Origin: Hymenobacter psychrophilus
GTDB lineage: Bacteria; Bacteroidota; Bacteroidia; Cytophagales; Hymenobacteraceae
Direction of reading: 5' to 3'
NCBI RefSeq assembly: GCF_900107135.1
Contig: NZ_FNOV01000003.1
Span: forward strand, 124,001-188,000
DNA: 64,000 nucleotides
Shown: piece after piece, positions 54,579 through 63,057 of the stretch
Layout of the letters: each line of letters opens with the position of its first letter
Position numbering within the stretch: position 1 is the first letter of the stretch
Position numbers and translations under genes: made by a program
Notes under the pieces: generated by a model
Told to the model about the DNA's origin: nothing
The model's database searches: none
Seen by the model: the letters and a program-made list of their open reading frames with translations, nothing else

Positions 54579-57173
54579 TTATTGTACCAAGCTGTACATG
54601 GCCTTCAGGCTGCTGTCTTTCTCCTTATTGCGGATGTCCTGGAGGGTGCCCTTGAGGTTGGGCATACTCCCGGTTAGCTCGTTCAGGCCCTTGTAGGCAC
54701 CAAGGCGCACGTAGAGTTGCGGATGGCTACGGGCCAAGTTTTCGAGCCGCTGCACACCCTTCTCGCGCTCCACGGGCGGGATGCGGTTCATCAGCCGGCC
54801 AAAGTTTTCGAGTAGCACATACAGCACCTCAGGGGCTGCATCCTGGCTGCGTCGCAGAAACCAGTCGTAGTCGTCGAGGGTGCCGTTGAGGCCGTAGTAG
54901 TTCGACAGGGCGGTGAGTAGAGCCGGGTTTCGGGTGCTCTGGAGCCGTGCTACCTGGGCGCGGGTACTGGGTGCGGGGGCTTTGGCCAAGGCCTCGATGG
55001 CGGCGGCAGCTACCAGATACGAGCTATCAGTGAGAGCTGCTTCATAGACCTTGACGAAGTCTTCGTTGGCAAACGAAGACAGCACATTGATGGCAGTAGA
55101 CCGCACGGCTCCGTGTTTCTCGTTAAGGGCGACCTGCTGCAGATCTTTGCGGACGACGCTTCCTTCAGCACCACGATAGCGGCGCAGGCCTTCCAAAGCG
55201 GCTAGGCGGGTAGCCCAAAAAGGATCGGTAAGGGTATTGCGAAAGGCCGAGCTAACCAATAAATCGCCCGATTTGCTTTTCAGTCCCTCAATGGCCTGCA
55301 CCTTCTGCAGATAGCCACGAGCGTGGCTGAGCTGAAACTGGAGCTCTTCGGGACTCTGGGCCTCATCGATGTCGGCCAGCAAAACTCCCTCATTGTCGAA
55401 TTTTACCAGCGTCGGGCGCTGGGATGCGGGCAGGCGGAACGTCTGATCGGCTCTGGTGACGACAAAGCGGTGTTCGGTGGCTTGGTTGCCGTTCCAGATA
55501 GCTACTGCCACCGGCAGGCGGAATACCGGCTGGTACAGCGTATCCTGCACCTGCTGCACCCGCAGCAACACGGCGCTGTTTTCGTAGCTGTGAGTTACGC
55601 GCAATTCGGGATGGCCACGCTGCAGAAACCACTGGTCGAAAAACCACGTGAGGTCCTCGCCAGTCGTTTCCTCGAATGCCATGCGTAGCTCAGCCAGTTC
55701 GACGGCCGATAGCTTGTTTTGGTTGAGGTAGCGGGTGAGTGAGGCGAAGAAAGCATCGTCGCCGACGAGGTTGCGCAGCATATGTAGCACCCGCCCCCCC
55801 TTGTCGTAGGAATGACGGTCGAACAGGTCCTCGTGGTTGTTGTAACGGGTACGGATGAGGGGCTCGCGCTTCGTCTGGGCTTCGTCGAGGTAGATGCGCA
55901 GCTTGGTGCGCTGCACCAAGGCTGCCGCGTCGGCGCCGTATTTGTGCTCGGCCCAGAGCAGTTCAGAGTAATCGGCGAAGGCTTCGTTGAGGGGTAGGTT
56001 GCCCCACGATTCGTTCGTTACGTAGTCGCCGAACCACTGGTGGAAAAGCTCGTGGGCAATAACCGATTCGGAGCCGTCATAGGGTACGTCGGCCAGCTCG
56101 CGGGGCGTAAACTGCACCAGTTGCTGCTGAAAAACCGAGGCAGTGGTATTCTCCATGGCCCCCGACACGAAGTCATGCACCGCTACCTGGGTGTACTTCT
56201 CCCACGGATATTCGACCCCCAGTTTTTTGGAGAAGAACTCCAGCATTTCGGGCGTGCGGCCGAACACTTGCTTGGCCGTGTACTGGTACGCGGGGTCTAC
56301 GTAATAGTCTACCGGCTTGCCGCGCCAGGTATCCGACACTACGGCAAAGTTGCCCACCGCCAGCATGGCCAGGTAAGGCGCATGGGGCTGGCTGAGTTTC
56401 CAAGTATCGGTGCGGGTGCCATCGGGGTTGCGGCGCGACGACACGAGCAGACCGTTGGATAGCGTTTTCTGGTCGGCCTCTACGGTCAGGCTGATTTCCT
56501 GGGTCATGCGCTGATTGGGCCGGTCGATAGTCGGAAACCAGCAGGAACTGCCCTCCGTTTCGCCCTGAGTCCAGAGCTGGCGGGGCTTGCCCTTCTCCGT
56601 ATTAAGCGGGTTGATGAAGTACAGGCCCTTATCGTCAATAATAGCCTCGCTCCCACCTTTGGGCAGCTCGTTGGGCTTGGCGACATACTGAATGCGCACC
56701 TGGTATTGCTCGGTGCGCTGATAGGTGCGGTCGAGGGCAATAATAAGCTTCTTTTTGTCGTAGCTGTACTTCAGGTCGCGCCCCTTACGGCCCGCACTCA
56801 GCAGCTCCACACTTTTGATGTCGAAGCCCTTGGCATCGAGTACCAACTGATTCTGCGGATAGAAGTGCGGCCGAAGCGTGAGCGTAGCCGTGCCCTGCAG
56901 CCACTGCCGTGCCCAGTCGGGGCGCACGTCGAGCTTGGTATCCACCAAATTGTGCAGGACAGTGGCCGAGGGCTGCCGGGGGCGCGAAAGGTCGGGCAAC
57001 CAGTTGGGCACCGGCACAGAAACAGGCGCCGGATAGGCAGCAGGTTCCGCAGCTTTTCGGGTGGGCGAATGTGAGTTGCCAACACCGCCACGGCCCGCCT
57101 TAGCAGCCTGAGCAGCAGCGGGTAACTGGGCCGGTAGCCACAGGAAAAGAATACCGAGCAATAGGTATTTCAT
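54579..57173 (-). CDS. M1 family metallopeptidase (aminopeptidase)
   Basis: 864 aa from the ATG at 57173 (MKYLLLGILFLWLPAQLPAA, a signal peptide); a GTG four codons upstream is less likely. Zinc aminopeptidase: substrate-anchoring GAMEN (338-342), HELFH (His374, Glu375, His378) and the third ligand Glu397 in NEAFADY, at the canonical spacing. The N-terminal beta-domain precedes it, and the C-terminal ~250 residues look like HEAT-type helical repeats (AAAAIEALAKAPAPSTRAQV). Periplasmic or secreted; probably trims peptides for nutrition. Monocistronic by context. Confidence 0.95.
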   Translation of the reverse strand: MKYLLLGILFLWLPAQLPAAAQAAKAGRGGVGNSHSPTRKAAEPAAYPAPVSVPVPNWLPDLSRPRQPSATVLHNLVDTKLDVRPDWARQWLQGTATLTLRPHFYPQNQLVLDAKGFDIKSVELLSAGRKGRDLKYSYDKKKLIIALDRTYQRTEQYQVRIQYVAKPNELPKGGSEAIIDDKGLYFINPLNTEKGKPRQLWTQGETEGSSCWFPTIDRPNQRMTQEISLTVEADQKTLSNGLLVSSRRNPDGTRTDTWKLSQPHAPYLAMLAVGNFAVVSDTWRGKPVDYYVDPAYQYTAKQVFGRTPEMLEFFSKKLGVEYPWEKYTQVAVHDFVSGAMENTTASVFQQQLVQFTPRELADVPYDGSESVIAHELFHQWFGDYVTNESWGNLPLNEAFADYSELLWAEHKYGADAAALVQRTKLRIYLDEAQTKREPLIRTRYNNHEDLFDRHSYDKGGRVLHMLRNLVGDDAFFASLTRYLNQNKLSAVELAELRMAFEETTGEDLTWFFDQWFLQRGHPELRVTHSYENSAVLLRVQQVQDTLYQPVFRLPVAVAIWNGNQATEHRFVVTRADQTFRLPASQRPTLVKFDNEGVLLADIDEAQSPEELQFQLSHARGYLQKVQAIEGLKSKSGDLLVSSAFRNTLTDPFWATRLAALEGLRRYRGAEGSVVRKDLQQVALNEKHGAVRSTAINVLSSFANEDFVKVYEAALTDSSYLVAAAAIEALAKAPAPSTRAQVARLQSTRNPALLTALSNYYGLNGTLDDYDWFLRRSQDAAPEVLYVLLENFGRLMNRIPPVEREKGVQRLENLARSHPQLYVRLGAYKGLNELTGSMPNLKGTLQDIRNKEKDSSLKAMYSLVQ

Positions 57174-57271
57174 GCAATAAGGCACTAGGGTAACAGATGG
57201 TGAAGTTCTGAATTTATTTCAGATTTGACCTATCTTTAAGCCCTTTTCTGCCTCACTCCCGCCCTATTCGT

Positions 57272-57781
57272 ATGCTGCAAATACAATTGGCCGCCGCTGT
57301 CCAGCCGCCGCAGGAAGTCGACTACCAGCCCAATGGTGCGGTTACGCTCGACGGCCAGCCTTTCGTTTGGGACCTGACGGCCCTCGGTGACGGCCGTTAC
57401 CACGTGCTGTATAATAATCGCTCCTACAACGCCGAAGTACTGGAAATCGACTACACCTCCAAAACAGTGGTGCTGAAGATGAACGGACAGCGGCTGGAAT
57501 TTCAGGCCAAGGACCGACTCGATTTGCTACTCGATAAAATGGGCTTGAGCGCGGCGGTAAGCACCAAGGTGAACGAGCTGAAAGCGCCCATGCCGGGCCT
57601 GATTGTGGACGTGCGGGTGCAGCCGGGCCAGACCGTGCAGAAGGGCGACCCGTTGCTGGTACTGGAAGCTATGAAAATGGAGAACATCCTCAAAGCCCCC
57701 GGCGAGGGTGTTGTGGCTGCTATCAAGGTCGGGCTGCGCGACAACGTAACCAAGGGCCAGGTGCTCATCCAGTTCGCCTAG
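57272..57781 (+). CDS. Biotinyl-domain (biotin carboxyl carrier) protein
   Basis: 169 aa, ATG at 57272. The C-terminal half (about 103-168) is a biotinyl domain: LKAPMPGLIVDVRVQPGQ and EAMKMEN with the biotin-acceptor Lys135. The N-terminal part (about 15-90) is an unassigned beta-rich domain seen in this class of carrier proteins. It would carry CO2 for an acyl-CoA or pyruvate carboxylase, but no carboxylase subunit is encoded nearby. A terminator follows before pyrH. Confidence 0.93.
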   Translation: MLQIQLAAAVQPPQEVDYQPNGAVTLDGQPFVWDLTALGDGRYHVLYNNRSYNAEVLEIDYTSKTVVLKMNGQRLEFQAKDRLDLLLDKMGLSAAVSTKVNELKAPMPGLIVDVRVQPGQTVQKGDPLLVLEAMKMENILKAPGEGVVAAIKVGLRDNVTKGQVLIQFA

Positions 57782-57785
57782 CCTG

Positions 57786-57809
57786 ACGGCCGGTTACCGG
57801 CCGTTTTTT
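57786..57809 (+). terminator. Intrinsic terminator after the biotinyl protein gene
   Basis: ACGGCCGG-TTA-CCGGCCGT forms an 8-bp stem followed by TTTTTC, 5 bases past the stop codon. Confidence 0.93.
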
Positions 57810-57837
57810 CTTCTTACCCCATCATCCCCTCACTGCC

Positions 57838-58566
57838 TTGAAGTACAACCGAATTCTGCTGAAACTGAGCGGCGAGGCCCTGATGGGCCAGCAGCAGTAC
57901 GGCATTGATGCCAACCGGCTCATGCAGTACGCCGAGGAAATCAAAATAGCTGCCGCTACGGGCACGCAGGTGGCCGTCGTTATCGGGGGTGGCAACATCT
58001 ACCGCGGCGTGCAGGCTGAGGCCTTCGGCCTCGACCGGGTACAGGGCGACTACATGGGCATGCTGGCTACGGTTATCAACTCAATGGCCCTGCAGAGCGC
58101 CCTCGAAAAGCTGGATGTAAAAACCCGTTTACTCTCAGGTCTGCATATTCAGCAGGTGTGCGAGCCCTACATCCGCCGCCGGGCCATGCGCCACCTCGAG
58201 AAAGGCCGGGTGGTTATTTTCGGCGCCGGAATTGGTTCGCCTTACTTTACCACCGACTCGGCGGCTTCGTTGCGGGCCATCGAGATTGAGGCTGATGTGG
58301 TATTGAAAGGCACCCGCGTGGATGGCATCTACACGGCCGACCCCGAAAAAGACCCCACCGCCAAGCGCTTCGCCGATATCAGCTTTGACGAGGTGATGGA
58401 TAAGAAGCTCAACGTGATGGACATGACGGCCTTCACCCTGTGCAAGGAAAATAACCTGCCCATCATCGTTTTCGATATGAACAAGGAAGGCAACCTGCAG
58501 CGCCTGTTGCGCGGCGACAGTGTGGGCACGCTCGTAAGCATGAACGGCGCCAATACGGAAGCGTAG
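57838..58566 (+). CDS. pyrH: UMP kinase
   Basis: 242 aa; the conserved N-terminus ([16 protein letters not shown]) is read from a TTG at 57838, with no nearby ATG upstream. Phosphorylates UMP to UDP in pyrimidine synthesis. Shows [53 protein letters not shown] and [20 protein letters not shown]. Normal length; followed by frr, a widespread pairing. Confidence 0.97.
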   Translation: MKYNRILLKLSGEALMGQQQYGIDANRLMQYAEEIKIAAATGTQVAVVIGGGNIYRGVQAEAFGLDRVQGDYMGMLATVINSMALQSALEKLDVKTRLLSGLHIQQVCEPYIRRRAMRHLEKGRVVIFGAGIGSPYFTTDSAASLRAIEIEADVVLKGTRVDGIYTADPEKDPTAKRFADISFDEVMDKKLNVMDMTAFTLCKENNLPIIVFDMNKEGNLQRLLRGDSVGTLVSMNGANTEA

Positions 58567-58614
58567 AACAACCCTCTCAGGCCAGCCGTAAGCGAATCCA
58601 GCACTCCATCGGCG

Positions 58615-58622
58615 TAGTTTTG
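58615..58622 (+). promoter_or_regulatory. Bacteroidota-type -7 box before frr
   Basis: TAGTTTTG lies 51 bases before the frr start; no clear -33 element. frr could also be read from the pyrH transcript. Confidence 0.4.
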
Positions 58623-58672
58623 CAGCCGGACAACCTATTCAACTCCAATTTTCAACGCTTAACTTTTCCGAA

Positions 58673-59236
58673 GTGGACGAAGAAATTAAGTTTTACCTCG
58701 ATGAGGCCGAAGAATCGATGGGCAAAGCCCTCGAGCACACGACCGTAGAATTTTCGCGCATCCGGGCCGGCAAAGCCTCGCCCGCTATGCTCGACTCGTT
58801 GCGCGTCGATTACTACGGCACGCCTACCCCACTCGGCAATGTAGCCAACGTATCGGCGCCCGACGCCCGCACGCTGTTCATCAAGCCCTGGGAGAAGAAC
58901 ATGATTGGTGAGATTGCCAAAGCCATCAAAAACAGCGACCTGGGCCTCAACCCGCAATCGGATGCCGAGGGCGTACGGCTCAACATCCCGGCCATGACCG
59001 AGGAGCGCCGGCGCGAGTTAGTGAAGCAGGCCAAGTCGGAATCAGAAGGCGGTAAAGTCCGCATCCGCGGCATCCGCAAAGACGTGAACGAGTCGTTGCG
59101 CAAACTGCAGAAGGACGGTGCTTCGGAAGATGCTATCAAGGATGCCGAAGCCAAAGTTCAGAAGTTCACCGACGCCTACATTAGCAAAGTGGATGAAGTG
59201 CTGGGCAAAAAGGAAACCGAGATAATGACTATCTGA
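58673..59236 (+). CDS. frr: Ribosome recycling factor
   Basis: 187 aa with a GTG start at 58673. Splits post-termination ribosomes with EF-G. Shows FSRIRAGKASPAMLDSLRVD, YYGTPTPLGNVANVSAPDAR, PAMTEERRRELVKQAKSESE and RIRGIRKDVNESLRKLQKDG. Normal length; ends before a long palindrome that separates it from the convergent nadD. Confidence 0.98.
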   Translation: MDEEIKFYLDEAEESMGKALEHTTVEFSRIRAGKASPAMLDSLRVDYYGTPTPLGNVANVSAPDARTLFIKPWEKNMIGEIAKAIKNSDLGLNPQSDAEGVRLNIPAMTEERRRELVKQAKSESEGGKVRIRGIRKDVNESLRKLQKDGASEDAIKDAEAKVQKFTDAYISKVDEVLGKKETEIMTI

Positions 59237-59264
59237 GGATAGCGCTTAGAGCTTGGAAGCAAGA

Positions 59265-59354
59265 TTAGAGGCAGAAAGTGAGGGGGAGATTTTCGTGCTG
59301 CTAGCCAAATTGGGCCGGCGGCACGAAAATTTCCCCCTCACTTTCTGCCTCTAA
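59265..59354. repeat. 34-base-arm palindrome between convergent frr and nadD
   Basis: Arms 59265-59298 and 59321-59354 pair with a single mismatch; the loop is 22 bases. The arms carry GGCAGAAAGTGAGGGGGA. It sits between two convergent stops and would terminate or insulate both transcripts. Sequence unlike families A and B. Confidence 0.92.
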
Positions 59355-59365
59355 CTTTCAACTTA

Positions 59366-59968
59366 TCACAAATAATACCCTGCCTCCCGGATCTGCTGCT
59401 CTACTGCCTCGGGCAGCAGGTAGCGCACTGATAAACCTTCGTGCAGGCAGCGACGGATGAAAGTGGCGGAGATGTCGAGTAACGGCGCTTCCACGACGCG
59501 CACGGCGGCCGGTAGCGGCTCGGGTAGCACGTAGCCCGGGCGCGGATACACGTAGATTTCAACCTCAGCCAGCAGCCGGTCGGCAGCCTTCCAGCGCGGC
59601 AGCCCGGCGAGGTTGTCGCCCCCCATCAGTAGCACGAACTCCCGCCCCGGATACAGTTGCCGAAGTTGGTCGAGCGTGTCGATAGTGTAGCTGGGCTTGG
59701 GCAGCCGGAACTCAATGTCGAGCACACGTAGTCGCTCGTTGCTGGCAATGGCACTGGCCACCAGCGTCAGCCGGGCCTGCTCGTCGAGCAAATCTGCTTC
59801 AGCCTTGAAAGGGCTCTGAGGTGATATAATGAGCCAGACTTCGGCCAAGTCGGTGTGCGTGGCCAGAAAGTTGGCCAGAATCAGGTGGCCGGTATGAATG
59901 GGGTTGAAAGAGCCAAAAAGCAGCCCTACTTTCCGGCCCGATGGGGCGACGGAGGCGGGGCTGCTCAC
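59366..59968 (-). CDS. nadD: Nicotinate-nucleotide adenylyltransferase
   Basis: 200 aa, GTG start at 59968 overlapping the gmk stop (GTGA). Makes nicotinic acid adenine dinucleotide in NAD synthesis. The nucleotidyl-transferase motif GSFNPIHTGH is near residue 19, with PSYTIDTLDQL, MGGDNLAGLPRWK and DISATFIRR (the ISSTxxR-type motif). The first ~12 residues are non-conserved, so a later start is possible. Confidence 0.96.
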   Translation of the reverse strand: MSSPASVAPSGRKVGLLFGSFNPIHTGHLILANFLATHTDLAEVWLIISPQSPFKAEADLLDEQARLTLVASAIASNERLRVLDIEFRLPKPSYTIDTLDQLRQLYPGREFVLLMGGDNLAGLPRWKAADRLLAEVEIYVYPRPGYVLPEPLPAAVRVVEAPLLDISATFIRRCLHEGLSVRYLLPEAVEQQIREAGYYL

Positions 59969-60549
59969 AAAATGGCTGATTCGGCGGTTATGAAGGCGCG
60001 CACTAGTCGCTCGGCTTCATCCACGGCCTTGTCGAGGTCATCGTTAGTGATGACTACATCAAAGCGGTCCTCAAATGTAAGTTCGAAATTAGCCTTGTAG
60101 AGGCGAGCCGAGATACTGGCTTCTGAGTCGGTGGCGCGGTGGCGCAGGCGTTGCTCCAGAATTTCCAGCGACGGTGGTTTTACGAACACCGCCAATGCGC
60201 GGTCTTGGTAAAACTCCTTGATGCTAAGGCCCCCTTTCACGTCTACGTCAAGCACCGAGTGCTGGCCGTTTTCCCAAATGCGCTCAATTTCCTGTTTCAG
60301 CGTGCCGTAAAAGGCACCTTCGTACACTTCTTCCCACTCCACGAAGTCATCGTGGCGGATTTTTTCCTGAAACTCCTGCACGGAGATGAAGTAGTAATCC
60401 TTGCCATTGGCTTCGGTGCGACCACGCTTGTCGCGCGTGCACGCCGAAATGGAGAAGCTCAGCTCTGGCATTCGAGCCAGCAGCCGGTGTACAATGGTGG
60501 TTTTGCCGGCCCCCGAGGGCGCGGAGAAAGCAATGATTTTACCCTGCAT
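59965..60549 (-). CDS. gmk: Guanylate kinase
   Basis: 194 aa, ATG at 60549. Converts GMP to GDP. P-loop FSAPSGAGKTTIVHRLL (8-24), SISACTRDKRGRTEANGKDY with GMP-binding residues, and VLDVDVKGGLSIK. Normal length. Overlaps nadD by 4 bases and follows the anti-sigma gene by 9, so the four genes probably form one operon. Confidence 0.97.
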   Translation of the reverse strand: MQGKIIAFSAPSGAGKTTIVHRLLARMPELSFSISACTRDKRGRTEANGKDYYFISVQEFQEKIRHDDFVEWEEVYEGAFYGTLKQEIERIWENGQHSVLDVDVKGGLSIKEFYQDRALAVFVKPPSLEILEQRLRHRATDSEASISARLYKANFELTFEDRFDVVITNDDLDKAVDEAERLVRAFITAESAIL

Positions 60550-60558
60550 CGGGTAAAA

Positions 60559-60849
60559 TTAGGCCATTTCTCCCTGAACTCTGGCAAGAATACGCTGAGA
60601 AAGTGTGACCGGAGCTCCTTTACGGGCAACATGCTGGCCCAGGAAGTCGATGAAAATCTGCTGTTTCTCCAAACTGTCGAAGCATGGCGAGCAGTCTTCG
60701 GCATGGCTAACAAAATACTGCTCATCCTCCGCCGAGGGGTCCTGACCTACAATAATCTGATCGAGAATAGTATTTACGCGCTCACAGTCGGGGCCGTCGG
60801 GAGAGGTAGCCATCGGCTGATTGTTTGATGAGGTAGAAGTAGGTTCCAT
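60559..60849 (-). CDS. Zinc-finger anti-sigma factor
   Basis: 96 codons including stop (95-96 aa) from the ATG at 60849; an earlier in-frame start would overlap the sigma gene. The pattern His-x3-Cys-x2-Cys (HAEDCSPC) in the middle is the zinc-binding anti-sigma motif. No membrane segment is seen, so it is a soluble anti-sigma factor. It follows the sigma gene by 37 bases, as expected for a regulator-target pair. Signal sensed is unknown; the Cys pair could respond to oxidation (inference). Confidence 0.85.
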   Translation of the reverse strand: MEPTSTSSNNQPMATSPDGPDCERVNTILDQIIVGQDPSAEDEQYFVSHAEDCSPCFDSLEKQQIFIDFLGQHVARKGAPVTLSQRILARVQGEMA

Positions 60850-60886
60850 AGCGAATGCCTGGCTTTGAAAGAAATGAGTTGGTCGG

Positions 60887-61528
60887 TTAATCGGTTGAGT
60901 CGTCTTCATCGTCGGCGGTGGCTCCATTTGAGCCATAACCCATCGAGCGGGCGTATTTTTCTAGTTTTTCTTTGAGGAAATTCCGGGCCCGGTGCAGGCG
61001 TGAACGCACCGTTCCGATGGGGATATCCAGCACCTTAGCCATCTCCTCATAGGTGAACCCTTCCAGGTCACAGAGAATGATAACTGTGCGAAAATCCACG
61101 GGCAGCGAATTCAGGGCCCGCGCTACTTCATCACCGATGAGGTCGCGCACGGCCTGTTGCCGCATATCCGAGGACGTCGTACCGGCATCACTGTCGGCCT
61201 CCACTTCTTCGGAGTTGTAGTAGCCTTCGATTTCACTGTAATCAACCTTGGCAGGCTGCTTACTTTTCTTGCGAAAATCGTTGATGAACGAGTTTTTGAG
61301 GATGCGAAACAGCCACGCTTTGGCGTTGGTCCCCGGTTCAAAGTACTCAAAGAAGCGATATGCTTTCAGATAAGTTTCCTGCACCAAGTCATTTGCATCA
61401 TCCTCGTCGAGGGTGAGGCGGAAGGCAAAATTGTATAGCGGGTCGAGCACAGGCATTAGCTCGGCCTGAAAACGCCGGTCTTTTTCCTCTTTGCTCAGCT
61501 TGGGAACCCGCTCGGGAGAATCGCTCAT
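60887..61528 (-). CDS. ECF-type RNA polymerase sigma factor
   Basis: 213 aa from the ATG at 61528 (MSDSPERVPKLSKEEK), which lies after a promoter-like box at 61574-61581; the upstream frame is therefore unlikely to be translated. Sigma-2 region: LDEDDANDLVQETYLKAYRF and WLFRILKNSFINDFRKK; sigma-4 region: LPVDFRTVIILCDLEGFTYE and IPIGTVRSRLHRARNFLKEK. An acidic linker and acidic C-terminal tail are present. Paired with a soluble zinc-finger anti-sigma factor. Confidence 0.95.
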   Translation of the reverse strand: MSDSPERVPKLSKEEKDRRFQAELMPVLDPLYNFAFRLTLDEDDANDLVQETYLKAYRFFEYFEPGTNAKAWLFRILKNSFINDFRKKSKQPAKVDYSEIEGYYNSEEVEADSDAGTTSSDMRQQAVRDLIGDEVARALNSLPVDFRTVIILCDLEGFTYEEMAKVLDIPIGTVRSRLHRARNFLKEKLEKYARSMGYGSNGATADDEDDSTD

Positions 61529-61573
61529 GGACGCTAAAAAGTGCGATTTTCGGGGCCGAAAACCGCGGTCAGA

Positions 61574-61581
61574 CAAATATA
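61574..61581 (-). promoter_or_regulatory. Bacteroidota-type -7 box for the sigma factor gene
   Basis: TATATTTG on the minus strand lies 46 bases before the sigma start, in the 3' flank of the O-antigen-ligase-like gene. No good -33 element. Confidence 0.5.
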
Positions 61582-61585
61582 CTGT

Positions 61586-62902
61586 TTATACCATTTCGGC
61601 TGGGGAAGGTTTGGGACTTTGCCGTACCCGACGCTCAGCAGCTACTATCAGGAAGCCATACAGAAAAACGAACAAGTTGAAGCTGATTTGCAGCTCCAGC
61701 AGCGAGTCGGTTAGCATGGCGGCGCCCTGAAGCAGCAGGAATCGGTACACGTACGGATTCCGGCGCAGGGTGGGTTGCCCCAGCGGCCCAACTAGCACGA
61801 GCAGCCACAGTGCCAGCCCCACTAAACCGCCTGCCACCAGCTGGTGCAGGTATTGATTATGGATCATGACGCGGTTTTCGGTGCGCAGGCCGTAGCTGCG
61901 CCAGTTGTACTGGTCCATCATGGCCGCGTAGGCATCGGCCGGGCCCACGCCCAGCACGGGGTGGCGGCGGGCCACGACGGTGGCCGTCTGCCAGGCGGCC
62001 AGCCGCCGCGAGAGCGAGAATCCATTGATGTCGCGGCGCTGCTCGAACTGTTCCAGGTCGTAGAGCGTGGTGTGCACCCGCTCGTACACCGAGCCCAGGG
62101 TGCGGTAGGCCAGCCAGGGGCCCAGCACTAAGGCCAGCAGCAGCGCGGTCCCGAGCCAGAACTGGCGGCGCACCAGCAGCGCCAGCATCGCCTCTACCAA
62201 GAGTAATAGATAGGCCGCTAATAGGCCCGTGCGGTAGGCCAATATGTGCAGCACTAGCACACATACCACCACACTCAGGCCCAGCGCCACCCGTAGCAGC
62301 CGGGGCGCCAACGCCTGCCGGGCCATTCGAAAGCCGAAGTAGACCGCCAGTGCCAGCATCAGTCCGAAATGGATGTGGAAGATGCGCGTGACGGAGGGCA
62401 GATTATGACCCAGCCGGAAGGCCTCGTTGGCAGCGGCCGGGTTGCGCAGGTACTGCCCCACAGTAGCCGCCCCAACAAGCGCTAGGCCCACTACAAACAG
62501 GCTGCCCACCCCAAACCGCTGCCGGCCTGTGAGCGGCACGGCCAGCCCAAACACCAGCGGCACGCCCAGCCAGGGCAACTGCCGGAACAACTCGTGCCGC
62601 CATACGGACCACTCGTGGGTATAAAGGCCGCTGAGCAGCAGCAGCGCGTAGAGACCGGCCGGGGCCCACACCGTGCGCAGCCGCAGCCACTGGGGCACCT
62701 GTCGGCGCAAATCGGGATTGGCCAGCGCCGCTGCTACACCAGCCACCGGGGCCAGTGCCACCAGCGCCCGCGAAGCCAGCAGCCCCACCACGCCAGCCAC
62801 GCAGGCCAGCAGCAGCAGGTACTGAGACAACCGGCCGGAACGCCACCAGCTTTTCCAACCAGTAGACTCAGGTATTGCGGAGATGGATGCGGAAACGGGC
62901 AT
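61586..62902 (-). CDS. O-antigen ligase family membrane protein
   Basis: 438 aa from the ATG at 62902; another ATG at 62959 would add 19 polar residues and cannot be excluded. About ten membrane helices and a large external loop (about residues 270-360) with GVGPADAYAAMMDQYNWRSY and the Wzy_C-type HNQYLHQLVAGGLVGLALWL. Such proteins transfer or polymerise polysaccharides at the periplasmic face. The adjacent GT9 glycosyltransferase supports a role in cell-surface glycan synthesis. Confidence 0.88.
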   Translation of the reverse strand: MPVSASISAIPESTGWKSWWRSGRLSQYLLLLACVAGVVGLLASRALVALAPVAGVAAALANPDLRRQVPQWLRLRTVWAPAGLYALLLLSGLYTHEWSVWRHELFRQLPWLGVPLVFGLAVPLTGRQRFGVGSLFVVGLALVGAATVGQYLRNPAAANEAFRLGHNLPSVTRIFHIHFGLMLALAVYFGFRMARQALAPRLLRVALGLSVVVCVLVLHILAYRTGLLAAYLLLLVEAMLALLVRRQFWLGTALLLALVLGPWLAYRTLGSVYERVHTTLYDLEQFEQRRDINGFSLSRRLAAWQTATVVARRHPVLGVGPADAYAAMMDQYNWRSYGLRTENRVMIHNQYLHQLVAGGLVGLALWLLVLVGPLGQPTLRRNPYVYRFLLLQGAAMLTDSLLELQISFNLFVFLYGFLIVAAERRVRQSPKPSPAEMV

Positions 62903-63057
62903 TCGGTTTATTTGACGGACTGTGGGCCGGTGCGAAGACGCACTAGTTTGGAGCCTCATTGCTGAGCAATTCTACTGAACAGGTCAGGATCCGCAAAGAC
63001 GGGAAGCAAGGTATTGCGTTTCGTTGCCGATTGCCCAAACGGTCGGGCATACGCAGC

